From Calditrichota bacterium (GTDB lineage: Bacteria > Calditrichota > Calditrichia > Calditrichales > J004), in contig JABFGF010000002.1 of the NCBI GenBank assembly GCA_013112635.1, forward strand, positions 744,001-808,000: a stretch of 64,000 bases of DNA, in the 5' to 3' direction. The notes under the pieces were generated by a model. It saw nothing but the letters and a program-made list of their open reading frames with translations, made no database searches and had not been told where the DNA came from. The position numbers and the translations under genes were made by a program. Positions 54,899 through 64,000 of the stretch are shown here, piece after piece; positions within the stretch are counted from its first letter, which is position 1, and every line of letters begins with the position of its first letter.

Positions 54899-55462
54899 AT
54901 GAATAATAATGCCCTAATAATTCTTGCACCAGGATTTGAAGAAGTTGAAGCAATCACAATTATTGATTTGTTAAGACGTGCAGATATTCCGGTCACAACT
55001 GCCTCAATCTCAGAAAAAACTATAACCGGCTCTCATGGAGTTACCATTGAAGCTGATGAACTAATTGATGATTGCATAAACCGTGACTTTTTTGTAATTA
55101 TTTTACCCGGCGGTCAGCCTGGAACAAACAACTTAAAAGAGTCTGAGAAAGTTATTGCCCTACTAAAAAAGCAATCTGAAAAGAAACGGTTGATAGCCGC
55201 AATTTGTGCTGCGCCAACTGTTTTAGAAAAAGCAGGATTAACAAAAGGGAAGAAAGTGACCAGTTATCCAACTGAAGAAAAAGTCTTTGTTGATTCAGAG
55301 TATGTAAATGACAGAATCGTCCAGGATGGAAATATTATAACAAGTAGGGCTCTTGGGACTGCGATTGACTTTTCACTTTATTTAATTAAAAGTCTTTGCG
55401 GAGAAGAAAAGGCAACGGAAATTTCTAATAAAATCTTACATTCTCAAACAAGGTCATTATAG
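54899..55462 (+). CDS. DJ-1/PfpI family protein
   Basis: A 187-residue protein of the DJ-1/YajL subgroup. The nucleophile is Cys103 in AAICAAP, and the partner acid is Glu17 (GFEEVEA). The family's length and GG/PGG turn (LPGGQPGT) are normal. DJ-1-type proteins protect against oxidative or glycation stress; activity claims for the group differ. The start has AGGA six bases before it. Its last 6 bases overlap the convergent DUF1611 gene. Confidence 0.9.
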   Translation: MNNNALIILAPGFEEVEAITIIDLLRRADIPVTTASISEKTITGSHGVTIEADELIDDCINRDFFVIILPGGQPGTNNLKESEKVIALLKKQSEKKRLIAAICAAPTVLEKAGLTKGKKVTSYPTEEKVFVDSEYVNDRIVQDGNIITSRALGTAIDFSLYLIKSLCGEEKATEISNKILHSQTRSL

Positions 55463-56476
55463 CTTTTCAATTGATTTTACAGCATCCAACAACCCGGATA
55501 AATCTGTCCTTAACGGGTCTACCACTGGAATATTCATTTGATTTGCTGCACTTTGAACTATTTCTTCCGCTTCCGTTTGCGAAAGTAAAGCAGTGTTTAA
55601 GGAAAGGCCAATAATAGGGGCGCAGTTAATCTGTTTTAATAATTGATTATAATTTTCGTGGGCATCAGTGATTCCTTTTAAATCATTAGCCTTGCTAACT
55701 TTGTGACACAAAATCACCGCATCCGGTTTTGTACCATGCAAAATCCCCATCATCGTTCCAGCCTTAATCGGATCATTTACAGACCCCTGACCTTCAACAA
55801 ACAGGTATTCAAATTTTTGGTCTCTTTCAATTAAATCCGATTCAATATAACCGGAGATTAAATCACCAATAAGAGATTCTGCAATAAAGCCTTTTCCTTT
55901 AATTAAACGGGAAGATAATCCTGTTGGGATCCAATCGGCAGAGATGCCTTTTTTGTGGATCATATCAATCAACTCAAGAGTTGTTGAAAGCTCTCCACTA
56001 TTTTCGTTGCTTCCTGCCATCAATACTTTTTTTGCCTGGATATTTTTTGTCAAATTTCTGTACTTGACAGGTTTGTCTCCTCTTTCACGAAGATCTACAA
56101 TATTTGCCTTATATTTTTTTGCCAGCAAATCAAACTCTGCCAATGAACTTAAGGGTTGATGAAGGCCATTTAAAATATGAACCCGCATCTGCAGTGCCTT
56201 AATTATCATCGGGTACCATTCCATAGGAAATGTGCCTTTAAAGGAAGAAGCACCTATAAGAAGATAATTTGGTTTTTGAGTCAAAAATTCATCTAGAGAT
56301 GATGCGATCGGTATTTCGCCGCCAAAACCTAAAACTTCTTCAACTGTTTTGCCTGCATTACCGGTATCAATAATACCAATAATTTCACTGTTCAAATAGC
56401 GGATCAGTTCGCATTCAATTTTTGAATTTACTTTTTTTAGAGGAGTATCGGTGTGGATTATTATTCTTCTTTTCAT
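55457..56476 (-). CDS. DUF1611 family protein with altered P-loop
   Basis: A 339-residue protein matching DUF1611, a two-domain family (Rossmann-like N-terminal part, then a P-loop NTPase-like domain). Some members act in N-acetyl-D-glutamate metabolism, but the family is mixed. The P-loop reads GSNENSGELSTT at about residues 154-165, where the usual pattern is G-T-D-x-x-V-G-K-x-T-T; the Walker Lys is Glu here. Other blocks are intact (VEGQGSVNDP, GTKPDAVILCHK, GLSLNT). It overlaps the convergent DJ-1 gene by six bases. Confidence 0.82.
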   Translation of the reverse strand: MKRRIIIHTDTPLKKVNSKIECELIRYLNSEIIGIIDTGNAGKTVEEVLGFGGEIPIASSLDEFLTQKPNYLLIGASSFKGTFPMEWYPMIIKALQMRVHILNGLHQPLSSLAEFDLLAKKYKANIVDLRERGDKPVKYRNLTKNIQAKKVLMAGSNENSGELSTTLELIDMIHKKGISADWIPTGLSSRLIKGKGFIAESLIGDLISGYIESDLIERDQKFEYLFVEGQGSVNDPIKAGTMMGILHGTKPDAVILCHKVSKANDLKGITDAHENYNQLLKQINCAPIIGLSLNTALLSQTEAEEIVQSAANQMNIPVVDPLRTDLSGLLDAVKSIEKL

Positions 56477-56555
56477 GGGCTTTGGATGAGTTAGACAATC
56501 ACTAAATTTATAGAAAACTTCAACTTAGAACAAATTTATACTTTGTAAGCTTTAA

Positions 56556-57002
56556 TTATTGCGAATCGCCCAGTGTAATAAACGGTTTGATCTTTTCCAG
56601 TGTTTTGGGTCCGATTCTTTTAACTTTTGTTATTTCTTTAATTGTTTTAAAGGTGCCATTTGCAGTACGATAATTAATAATATTTTTTGCCGTTGCAGGG
56701 CCTATTCTTGGTAACTTTTCAAGTTCTTTTTGTGAAGCTGTATTTATATTTATCAGCTCGTTTAATTGAATATCTTTTTTTTTCTTACTTTTCTTTTTTT
56801 CCTGATACTCGGGCACCGCTGCTTCTTTAGTCACACCGGTTGTATCAGAAGAGATTTTCTGAAAAACACTATCCTGAACTGAGTAGTCGTATAAATCATC
56901 CTGAACAATATAGGGTTGAATCCATTGAATAATAAATGCAACAAAAAGCAGGGCGCTAACCATGAGCAATCCTCTTTTTTCGGATGGAGATAATTTTGAC
57001 AT
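56556..57002 (-). CDS. ComEA-like helix-hairpin-helix protein
   Basis: A 148-residue protein with one membrane helix (about 13-30), a Lys-rich linker and a helix-hairpin-helix pair (about 82-145; ININTASQKELEKLPRIGP, then FKTIKEITKVKRIGPKTLEKI), as in ComEA. ComEA binds DNA at the surface in natural uptake. Other family members are general DNA-binding or repair proteins. It follows dnaJ by 27 bases and may be co-transcribed. Confidence 0.87.
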   Translation of the reverse strand: MSKLSPSEKRGLLMVSALLFVAFIIQWIQPYIVQDDLYDYSVQDSVFQKISSDTTGVTKEAAVPEYQEKKKSKKKKDIQLNELININTASQKELEKLPRIGPATAKNIINYRTANGTFKTIKEITKVKRIGPKTLEKIKPFITLGDSQ

Positions 57003-57028
57003 TCACAATTTTCCCGGCCAAGGAATAA

Positions 57029-58207
57029 TCAGATATTTAAAGCATCTTTAAAGCGTTCAAAAACATTCTTTGATGAAGTATCTCCCGGTTTCAAGTTTTC
57101 ACTTTCTTGAAGCTCGGCAAGTACTTTCTTTTCTTCGGAAGATAATTTTGTAGGGACAACCACCTGAACCTGTACAAGTTGATCCCCAACCCCCGCTCCA
57201 TTTAAATGCGGGATGCCTTTACTGCGCATCCTTAAAATTTTTCCGGATTGTGTCCCAGGCGAAATTGTCAGTTTTGCCTTTCCTGTTAATGTTGGGATCT
57301 CAACATTCGCCCCCAGTGCAGCATCAGGAAAACTTACAGGTAATACAAGAATTACATCATCACCACGCCGTTCAAATATTTTGTGTGATTTCTCTTCAAT
57401 ATGGACAATCAAATCTCCGGCAGGGCCGCCTCTTAATCCGGCATGCCCCTCTCCGTTTAACGGAATATAGTTCCCCGTTTTTACACCGGCAGGGATATTT
57501 ACTTCAATGGTTTTGGTGCCGTTTACTCGTCCATCACCACCACATGTTGCACAAGGATTCTCAATTATTTGTCCTTCACCAGAGCAGCGCTGACACGATG
57601 AAATATTTACAAATTGCCCAAAAAGAGATTGTGAAACATTCCGTACTTCACCACTTCCCTTACAAATAGGGCAAACAACCGTTTTACTATACTTTGCCGA
57701 ACCTGAACCGGAGCATGTAGCACAGTCAATTTTTTTATTTACTTTGATTTTCTTTTTTGCACCCGCCGCAATTTCTTCCAAATCTAACTTCAAACGGATT
57801 TGCAGGTCAGCGCCTTTTCGACGGGAGCTTCTCCGCCGTCCACCGGATTGTGAACCTCCACCACCAAAAATATCGCCAAAACCGCCAAAGCCTTGTTCCA
57901 TAAATTGTCTAAGCGCATCCGATAAATCTATCCCGCCACCAAAACCAAAAGGATCGCCGCCTCCAAAACCGCCGCCACCCATATTTTCTGCAGCATGGCC
58001 AAAACGGTCGTATTTAGCGCGTTTCTGGTCATCACTTAAAATTGAATAGGCTTCTGCAATTTCTTTAAACTTTTCCTCGGCTTCTTTATCTCCAGGATTT
58101 TTATCAGGATGGTACTTCATTGCCAGCTTGCGGTAGGCTTTTTTTATTTCATCCGCTCCACTGTTTTTTTCAACACCTAAAACTTCATAGTAATCTCTTT
58201 TAGACAT
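57029..58207 (-). CDS. dnaJ: chaperone protein DnaJ (Hsp40)
   Basis: A 392-residue type I DnaJ. J domain with HPD at residues 33-35, Gly/Phe-rich region (about 75-130), four zinc-binding CxxCxGxG motifs ([32 protein letters not shown]) and the C-terminal substrate-binding domain. It stimulates DnaK ATPase and delivers substrates. It starts 9 bases after the grpE stop; dnaK itself is not in this window. Confidence 0.97.
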   Translation of the reverse strand: MSKRDYYEVLGVEKNSGADEIKKAYRKLAMKYHPDKNPGDKEAEEKFKEIAEAYSILSDDQKRAKYDRFGHAAENMGGGGFGGGDPFGFGGGIDLSDALRQFMEQGFGGFGDIFGGGGSQSGGRRRSSRRKGADLQIRLKLDLEEIAAGAKKKIKVNKKIDCATCSGSGSAKYSKTVVCPICKGSGEVRNVSQSLFGQFVNISSCQRCSGEGQIIENPCATCGGDGRVNGTKTIEVNIPAGVKTGNYIPLNGEGHAGLRGGPAGDLIVHIEEKSHKIFERRGDDVILVLPVSFPDAALGANVEIPTLTGKAKLTISPGTQSGKILRMRSKGIPHLNGAGVGDQLVQVQVVVPTKLSSEEKKVLAELQESENLKPGDTSSKNVFERFKDALNI

Positions 58208-58215
58208 AACTTACC

Positions 58216-58785
58216 TTATTTTGAAACCAGCACCTGGGCATGCCGGAGAACTTTTTCATTTAGTTTATAACCCTTTTGGTGCTCATCAACAACAAAGCCG
58301 CTTTCAAATTTATCAGAATCAACTTGCATTAAAGCATCGTGTTCATCCGGATTAAACTCTGTACCTATGGCTTCAATTTCTGTCAAACCGCGCTTTGTTA
58401 AAGCCTTCATCAAATTCTTATATACAAGCTGAACACCATCCAGCAGTGTGGATTTTTCTTTTTCTGAAACAGCATGGTTTATCGATCTTTGAAAATCATC
58501 AATAACCGGAAGCAGTTCTTCTATAAGCTCCTTACTTGCAGATTGAATGTTTTCGATAAACTCTTTTTCTGTGCGTCGTTTATAATTATCAAATTCCGCC
58601 ATTTTACGTAATAGCTGGTCTTTTAATTTTTCCTGCTCTTCTGAAGAAGCTGCCAATTTTTCTTTGAGATCCTTTACTTGTTTTGTCTCTTTTACATTTT
58701 TCCTTGCAGAAGGCTTACTATTTTTTGGTTTTCTTGTTTTTGTTTCTTCCATTGTTTCCTGTTCGCTTTTTACTTCATCTGACAC
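58216..58785 (-). CDS. grpE: nucleotide exchange factor GrpE
   Basis: A 189-residue GrpE: an acidic/basic disordered N-terminus (about 1-35), a long coiled coil (about 35-100, KDLKEKLAASSEEQEKLKDQ) and the four-helix plus beta-wing domain, with the conserved EFDNYKRRTEKE and FNPDEHDALMQV motifs. It drives ADP release from DnaK. The start is a GTG (58785) with GGAG at normal spacing. First gene of the grpE-dnaJ-comEA group, with no hrcA before it. Confidence 0.96.
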   Translation of the reverse strand: MSDEVKSEQETMEETKTRKPKNSKPSARKNVKETKQVKDLKEKLAASSEEQEKLKDQLLRKMAEFDNYKRRTEKEFIENIQSASKELIEELLPVIDDFQRSINHAVSEKEKSTLLDGVQLVYKNLMKALTKRGLTEIEAIGTEFNPDEHDALMQVDSDKFESGFVVDEHQKGYKLNEKVLRHAQVLVSK

Positions 58786-58947
58786 TTTTAAATCTCCATA
58801 GATAATTAATAATACTTCTTAATCGGTTTAGATAAGAAATATAGCAATACGTTACTAAATTATTAGAACCGAGGAAGTTAAAAATTGTAGGGGCAGGTGT
58901 CAAGCTGGATTGCGTGAGAATTAACGATTATTCAAGATAAAGCGCCA

Positions 58948-59805
58948 TCAAACATTACTTAAATGTTTTTGAACGCTAATCCGGCTGGAAAAATATCCAA
59001 TAAGCATCCCCATTATAATAACTATAAAATAAATATCAGCTTTAAAAAGCAAAAACGGATATAAAAACTTAATTACCAGTTTTACTGAAAAATAAATCGC
59101 GCCCGATGCAATTAAAGCACCAAATACCCCCTGCAATAATCCCTCAATAACAAAAGGCCGCTTTATTAAAGATTTTTTTGCACCAACCAGTTTCATTATT
59201 TCAATTATATCCCGCCTGGCATAAATAGTTAAGCGAATAGTGTTGTATAGCAAAATGAATGTAATCGTAATAAGCAGAATTATGATTATTGCCCCAATCA
59301 AATAAACAATATCCAAATAGTTATCTATTATTGAGATAAGTTCTTTGTGATAAACAATTTCCTCAACCCCGTTCACTTTTCCCAACTCGTTACTGATTTG
59401 AGCGGCCTTTTCGGCATTTCTAAAACCGGGTTTCAAAGTGATAATTATAGAAGCCGGTAATGGGTTGTTCTGAAGAATTTCATAAATATTTTTGCCAAAC
59501 TCTTTTTCAAACCTTTTTGCTGCAGCTTCTTTAGAGATATAAACAGATTTTTCAATGCCATCAATTTTAGCAATTTGTTGTTCAGTCTTTTTTGCCTCCT
59601 CATCCGTTGAGGTACGATCAATATAAACTTCAAGCTCCAGTTTTGATCGGATCTGGCCAATCCAGGAGTCAACATTGATACTTAAAACTAAGAATATTGC
59701 AATCAAAAAAAGTGAAAAGACAATTGAGGTAATTGTAATAAAAGTTGACAGTCGGGCGCGAGAAAAGCCTTTTAACCCTTCACGAATAGTAAACCAAAAA
59801 TTCAT
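58948..59805 (-). CDS. ftsX: cell division protein FtsX
   Basis: A 285-residue inner-membrane protein with the FtsX topology: one N-terminal helix (about 20-43), a large periplasmic loop (about 45-165) and three C-terminal helices (about 167-195, 222-243 and 252-273). It follows ftsE by 3 bases. FtsEX controls peptidoglycan hydrolases at the division site; in this window no hydrolase partner is adjacent. Confidence 0.92.
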   Translation of the reverse strand: MNFWFTIREGLKGFSRARLSTFITITSIVFSLFLIAIFLVLSINVDSWIGQIRSKLELEVYIDRTSTDEEAKKTEQQIAKIDGIEKSVYISKEAAAKRFEKEFGKNIYEILQNNPLPASIIITLKPGFRNAEKAAQISNELGKVNGVEEIVYHKELISIIDNYLDIVYLIGAIIIILLITITFILLYNTIRLTIYARRDIIEIMKLVGAKKSLIKRPFVIEGLLQGVFGALIASGAIYFSVKLVIKFLYPFLLFKADIYFIVIIMGMLIGYFSSRISVQKHLSNV

Positions 59806-59808
59806 AAG

Positions 59809-60456
59809 TTATCCGATAGCCCCATTATCAACAGTAATTTTACGATGACGATATTTGGTTAAAATTTCTTCTGAATGTGTGGCCATTAAAACTGCCGTTC
59901 CCTGACGGTTTATTTTTTCCAGGATATCCATAATTTCAAATGTGTTTTCCGAATCAAGGTTTCCTGTTGGTTCATCGGCCAAAATAATAAACGGATTGTT
60001 TACAATAGCCCGGGCAATTGCCACTCGTTGCTGCTCACCACCAGATAACTCCCGGGGATAAAAGTTACGCTTTTGACCAAGATTAACTTCAGCAAGAACC
60101 CGCATTACTTTCCGTTTAATCTCGTTACTTTTTGCACCTGTTACACGAAGCGCAAAGGCGACATTTTCAAAAACATTACGGTCCGACAGTAGTTTAAAAT
60201 CCTGAAAAACCACTCCAAGTTTTCTGCGCAGTAAAGGAATTTCTTTTTCTTTAATTTTTGCTGAACTGAAATTTTCAACAATCACCATTCCTTCTTCAGG
60301 AATAATATCCATATAAATGTGGCGCAGCACTGTAGATTTTCCTGCACCGCTGGATCCTGTTAAAAAAACAAATTCCCCTTTTAAAATACGAAAGGTGATG
60401 TTTTTGAGGATAACGTTTTTATCTATTTTTGTATGGACGTTGTAAAATTCGATCAT
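59809..60456 (-). CDS. ftsE: cell division ATP-binding protein FtsE
   Basis: A 215-residue ABC ATPase. Walker [10 protein letters not shown] is at residues 34-42, the signature [14 protein letters not shown] and Walker [14 protein letters not shown] follow, and the length is that of FtsE. The stop overlaps into the ftsX start zone (3-base gap), so translation is coupled. It powers FtsX. The methyltransferase gene ends 6 bases before it. Confidence 0.95.
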   Translation of the reverse strand: MIEFYNVHTKIDKNVILKNITFRILKGEFVFLTGSSGAGKSTVLRHIYMDIIPEEGMVIVENFSSAKIKEKEIPLLRRKLGVVFQDFKLLSDRNVFENVAFALRVTGAKSNEIKRKVMRVLAEVNLGQKRNFYPRELSGGEQQRVAIARAIVNNPFIILADEPTGNLDSENTFEIMDILEKINRQGTAVLMATHSEEILTKYRHRKITVDNGAIG

Positions 60457-60462
60457 AGATAT

Positions 60463-61203
60463 CTACAGGTTTTTCCTGCAAACAAAATGTATGCGTTGGC
60501 TTTTAATGTTTGGTTTTGAATTTGAAAAATTACTAAACTCCGCGCACAAATGCACCTTACTTTTTTTAATAAACTTTTTCCACTCTGCAGAAGGCCTTAT
60601 ACGTTGAACATGTTCTTCAAAAAATGGCTGCCCATTAAAGAGTAAATTGAATCTATTATATTGTAACTTCTCCTTTTGGGAGTAGTTGCTGTGCCTTTCA
60701 TAAGCCATTCCATCCCAACTATCACTTTCATAATAACCATCAAAACATTCTTTTAACCCTTCTTCGGTAACATAATCAAAAATGAAGATCCCTCCCGGAG
60801 TAAGAACCCGGTAAATTTCATTAAACAAGCTTTCAACTTCTAAATCCTCTAATAAATAGTTTATCGAATCATATAACATTAAAAGCACATCTGTTGATTG
60901 GTTTTTAAGAGCAATATTACGCGCATCATTTACTAAAAAACTTGTTCTATTATTTTTTTTTAGATTGGCTTTTGCTGCAAGAACCATTTTCCTGGAAAGG
61001 TCGGCCCCTGTAAATGAATTATTATCATTTAGAAGAAATGAAATATGTTTCCCTGTTCCGCAAGATAAATCAACAACTTTTTCAATTTTCACCTCTGCAA
61101 ACTGATAGAGGTTTTTTACATAAGAAGCCCACATTTTATAATTTACATGCACCATCACCCGGTCATAAATTTGGGCAAGTTGGCTATACGGGGCTGAAAA
61201 CAT
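60463..61203 (-). CDS. SAM-dependent methyltransferase, substrate unknown
   Basis: A 246-residue class I methyltransferase. The start is placed at ATG 61203, because AGGA lies six bases before it; the ATG two codons earlier is too near that site. The SAM motif VVDLSCGTGKH is near residue 41, and post-motif blocks (LMLYDSINYLLED, FIFDYVTEEG) match the methyltransferase-11/25 group with a small added domain. It heads the ftsE-ftsX set by position; its target is unclear. Confidence 0.85.
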   Translation of the reverse strand: MFSAPYSQLAQIYDRVMVHVNYKMWASYVKNLYQFAEVKIEKVVDLSCGTGKHISFLLNDNNSFTGADLSRKMVLAAKANLKKNNRTSFLVNDARNIALKNQSTDVLLMLYDSINYLLEDLEVESLFNEIYRVLTPGGIFIFDYVTEEGLKECFDGYYESDSWDGMAYERHSNYSQKEKLQYNRFNLLFNGQPFFEEHVQRIRPSAEWKKFIKKSKVHLCAEFSNFSNSKPNIKSQRIHFVCRKNL

Positions 61204-61358
61204 TATCATTCCTTTTTGAAGAAACCATTATCAAATTCGCTGGTTAGTTTATCTCAATATTAATTAATGATCAACCAGGAAATTGTGTTGATTTCTATAG
61301 GGCATAGTGCTAAGCTCTAGCAGACTAATAATTTATAGCAAAGGAAATTTCTTTTTAC

Positions 61359-63395
61359 ATGATTAGTTTTTTAAACGGTTTTATTTTACCGGCCCTTTTT
61401 GCTGCGAGTATCCCAATTCTTCTACATTTCCTTAGCCGCAAAAAAGCCCGGAAAATGCCTTTCAGCTCTATAAAATTTCTAAAAGTTATTGAAAACCAAA
61501 GAATTAAAAGAGTAAAGTTATATCAATTTCTGCTTATCCTTGTGCGTACACTTTTTATTGTATTTTTGGTAATTGCTTTCGCACGACCAACGGTAACTTC
61601 TCTTTTGGGAAACGTTTCGGGAAATGCTCAAACCACCGCTGTAATAATTATCGACGATTCTTACAGCATGCAGGCTTTTGCCTCTTCACAAACATATATG
61701 GAGATAGCAAAACAACAGTTATCAGAAATTGTGGCCGTCTTCAACACACAGGATAAAGTATTTCTTCTTTCAGGTTTTGATAAAAAGCCTGTACTAATAA
61801 ATAGTTTAAACCGCGATAAGTCACTTAAAAATATCAAACCCTCAAACGCTGTCCTGAACTTAGAAAGATTATTAATCTCAGCCGATTCACTTTTCACAAC
61901 GCATCCAAATTTAAATAATGAGCTATACATTTTAAGTGATTTTAAACTTACAGATCATAAACCTTTTGCTGAATATAGTTTTAATTCTACTCCAAATTTT
62001 AAAGCATATAAAATCGATTTGGCACAAGAGCCCTCTTTTAAGAATGTTAGCATCGATTCAATTGTATTAAACAATCAGCTTATTGAAACAGGAAGTACAA
62101 TAAATATTTCTGCTTATATCAGCAACCATGATCCTCAAAATAAAATGGAAACAAATCTTAATCTTTATAATGAAGATATGCGGGTTGCCATGAGTTTTGT
62201 TGAACTTCAACCAGGTGAATCAAAGGTGGTTGAAATACCATTTGTTCCTCAAAAACCTGGAACACATTATCTCAATTTACAAATTGATGAGGATGACCTT
62301 TTTGTTGATAATAAGTTCTATTTTTCTCTTTTTATGAAAGAAAAAATCAAGGCGCTTTTTGTTTCCGATTTAACCGCTGATAAAATATCATTGGCAACTA
62401 AGGTTTTATCTCAAAACAGTTTATTTGATATTGATCCCAAAAGACAAAATGAATGGCCCGGTACTAATCTCAGTCTTTATGATTTTGTAATTCTAAATGA
62501 TTTTGAAAATACTAGTGAAGCAAATATTGAAAAGCTGGGCGCTTATTTAAAATCCGGGAAATCTATTTTAGTAATTCCCGGGGAAAAACTTACAGTTGCT
62601 GACTATAATAATTTTTTCAAAAAACTGGAAAGTCCGGTTCGTTTCGGAAAAATAAACTCTGGCGGGCCAAATAGTTTTTACTCGTTAGAAAATGAAAAAG
62701 CTGCCAACTCAATTTTTGATGCTTTATTCAGGGATAAAAAGAATCCCTTTTCGCCTCCCAAAATATTCCGCTATTACACACAAACCGGTTTTGATAAGTC
62801 CATGATAAACCTATCTAACAGGAATACTTTTTTAAGCAAGAGTGGGGGCTTGTATGTTTTTAGTTCTGCCTTTTCACAAAACTGGTCTAGCTTTGAGATA
62901 AACGGATTATTTCTCCCACTTTTATACCGCAGTTTTTATATTGCCGCCCAAACTAAAAATCCGCTTTCAGGAAGCATTGTTTCCGGTGAAGCTGTCGTAT
63001 TTAACTCAGATGGAATAAATATAGAAAACCGTTTTTCCATTAAACCTCCAAACAATAGTTCTATTTCTGTGATCCCAAAATCAATGCGTAATAAACTTTA
63101 TTTTGATGGGGGAATTGCGGTTGATCCCGGATTTTATTTGCTAATGGAAAACCAAAACGTAATCGGTGCAATTGCAGCAAACCATTCTGCCGATGAATTA
63201 AAAAAACCTTTTATATCAAGCAGCTCCTTTGAGTTTGATCTAAAAACTTTGGATTCAGACAAACTCAATCAACAAATTTTAAATGCCCGCACAGGATTTG
63301 AGCTTTGGTTGGTTTTTCTTATTTTGGCTTTAAGCATGTTGCTGCTTGAACAGGTTTTGATAAAGAGAATTGAAGGACTGCCATTGTTTGGTTGA
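61359..63395 (+). CDS. BatA-domain membrane protein with VWA-like region
   Basis: A 678-residue membrane protein. The N-terminal BatA domain has two helices (about 5-22 and 55-78) with the conserved LPALFAASIPILLHFLSRKK start. A VWA-like domain with the MIDAS pattern D-D-S-Y-S-M (near 99-104) follows, then a long periplasmic part and a last helix (about 648-668). Such proteins in Bacteroidota sit near MoxR-type gene sets or alone; the role is uncertain. Divergent from the methyltransferase gene. Confidence 0.85.
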   Translation: MISFLNGFILPALFAASIPILLHFLSRKKARKMPFSSIKFLKVIENQRIKRVKLYQFLLILVRTLFIVFLVIAFARPTVTSLLGNVSGNAQTTAVIIIDDSYSMQAFASSQTYMEIAKQQLSEIVAVFNTQDKVFLLSGFDKKPVLINSLNRDKSLKNIKPSNAVLNLERLLISADSLFTTHPNLNNELYILSDFKLTDHKPFAEYSFNSTPNFKAYKIDLAQEPSFKNVSIDSIVLNNQLIETGSTINISAYISNHDPQNKMETNLNLYNEDMRVAMSFVELQPGESKVVEIPFVPQKPGTHYLNLQIDEDDLFVDNKFYFSLFMKEKIKALFVSDLTADKISLATKVLSQNSLFDIDPKRQNEWPGTNLSLYDFVILNDFENTSEANIEKLGAYLKSGKSILVIPGEKLTVADYNNFFKKLESPVRFGKINSGGPNSFYSLENEKAANSIFDALFRDKKNPFSPPKIFRYYTQTGFDKSMINLSNRNTFLSKSGGLYVFSSAFSQNWSSFEINGLFLPLLYRSFYIAAQTKNPLSGSIVSGEAVVFNSDGINIENRFSIKPPNNSSISVIPKSMRNKLYFDGGIAVDPGFYLLMENQNVIGAIAANHSADELKKPFISSSSFEFDLKTLDSDKLNQQILNARTGFELWLVFLILALSMLLLEQVLIKRIEGLPLFG

Positions 63396-63469
63396 ATTTT
63401 AAGTAAGTTTTTATTTTTAACATTTGTCTACAACATAGCTTTAACCTATTAAAACAGATAGTAATAAAT

Positions 63470-64000
63470 ATGATTGAAATTAAAAAAAACTATATTGATA
63501 CAAAGACCGAATTTGCCATAATAATCGGCATCCGTAGGGCCGGTATGGAGCGTATTGAAGTTGATGAACATCTGAACGAACTTAAAGAGCTTGCCAGAAC
63601 TGCTGGTGCTGTTGTAAAAGCCCAGGTAATACAGGAAAGAATTGCGCCCAACGCTGCATATTTTATCGGCAAAGGTAAGTTAGAAGAGGTTGTCGATTTA
63701 ATTGAGGAGCACGCAGCAACAATTGTAATTTTTGATGATGAACTTACCCCAGCCCAGGTAAAAAATATTTCTAAACTACTTGGCGATGTAAAGGTTATAG
63801 ACCGAACAGCATTAATTTTAGATATATTTGCAGACCATGCCCAAAGCGCCGAAGCCAAAACACAAGTTGAACTGGCTCAACTAAACTATCTCTTGCCACG
63901 GTTAACGCGTGCATGGGAGCACTTGTCCAGGCAGGTTGGGGGAATTGGGACAAAAGGCCCCGGTGAAACTCAGCTTGAAACCGACAGAAGATTAGTGCGC
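63470..64000 (+). CDS. hflX: GTPase HflX, 3' part outside the window
   Basis: The frame is open from ATG 63470 to the window edge (177 codons). It matches the HflX N-terminal domain (AIIIGIRRAGMERIE, then FIGKGKLEEV, VIDRTALILDIF) and the linker helix motif GGIGTKGPGETQLETDRR, which is diagnostic. HflX binds the 50S subunit and splits stalled ribosomes; the G domain would follow beyond base 64000. No strong ribosome site is seen before the ATG. Confidence 0.93.
   Translation, partial: MIEIKKNYIDTKTEFAIIIGIRRAGMERIEVDEHLNELKELARTAGAVVKAQVIQERIAPNAAYFIGKGKLEEVVDLIEEHAATIVIFDDELTPAQVKNISKLLGDVKVIDRTALILDIFADHAQSAEAKTQVELAQLNYLLPRLTRAWEHLSRQVGGIGTKGPGETQLETDRRLVR

Noticed and set aside
54790-54996. 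N-terminal extension of the LpxH-like protein
   Set aside because: 69 extra residues precede the conserved FLSDIHLG motif, overlap the divergent DJ-1 gene and do not look like the family.
58880-58925. TGTAGGGGCAGGTGTCAAGC-like sequence before grpE
   Set aside because: It resembles a scattered intergenic repeat, but a single short match is not enough to call.
1-64000. tRNA, rRNA, CRISPR array, transposase or integrase genes
   Set aside because: None seen on either strand; repeats found are short and dispersed, not regularly spaced.

Overview
The window looks like an A+T-rich chromosome segment from a Gram-negative bacterium of the Fibrobacterota-Chlorobiota-Bacteroidota superphylum, most plausibly a Calditrichota- or Ignavibacteriota-type lineage. 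The signs are outer-membrane proteins with carboxypeptidase-like N-terminal domains, PorV/PorQ-type barrels, secreted proteins ending in NYPNPFNP-type C-terminal sorting domains, a stand-alone MnmD, a BatA-type protein and an LpxH-type hydrolase. This placement is inference from gene families; there is no rRNA, tRNA or CRISPR array in the window to anchor it.

Region by region. (1) 1-11323, plus strand: end of an ABC exporter (ATPase plus ABC-2 permease), a class III cyclase/TolB-like/TPR protein, a TraB-family membrane protein, and a tripartite RND efflux operon (TolC, fusion lipoprotein, RND pump). (2) 11480-14911: a frameshifted universal stress protein, groES-groEL with a strong terminator, and convergent mnmD. 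(3) 15032-22015: an accessory-looking patch with a Fic protein, an endonuclease/exonuclease/phosphatase protein, a GxxExxY gene broken by an in-frame TGA and bracketed by short inverted repeats, a HIT protein, a membrane KAP-type P-loop NTPase with dispersed-repeat sequences at both ends, and a secreted TPR protein. (4) 22039-51852, all minus strand: about 30 kb of outer-membrane and secreted-protein genes arranged as three modules. Each module begins with a TonB-dependent receptor followed at once by a secreted beta-rich protein, and two modules also carry a PorV-type barrel and lipoproteins. A divergent FG-GAP secreted protein (52052-53974) faces the third module. (5) 54049-64000: housekeeping genes (LpxH-like, DJ-1/PfpI, DUF1611, ComEA-like, DnaJ, GrpE, FtsX, FtsE, a methyltransferase, BatA-like, and the start of HflX).

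How the genes may work together. The receptor blocks probably encode repeated cell-surface systems: a receptor pore, a partner secreted by a type IX-like route, a PorV-like shuttle and surface lipoproteins. A family-10-like glycoside hydrolase in the first module hints at glycan processing. Two of the secreted partners are clear paralogs with exchanged C-terminal domains, and one of those C-terminal domains is nearly identical to that of the unrelated neighbouring hydrolase, which suggests sorting domains move as cassettes. No T9SS core gene (SprA, PorK/L/M/N), TonB or ExbBD lies in the window, so the secretion route is inferred.

No stretch longer than about 300 bases lacks a gene or gene remnant. 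The larger gaps (11943-12199, 20607-20836, 32511-32740, 51853-52051) hold the regulatory sites, repeats and terminators listed. Two genes (usp, GxxExxY) carry single-event lesions that could be real or could be assembly errors.
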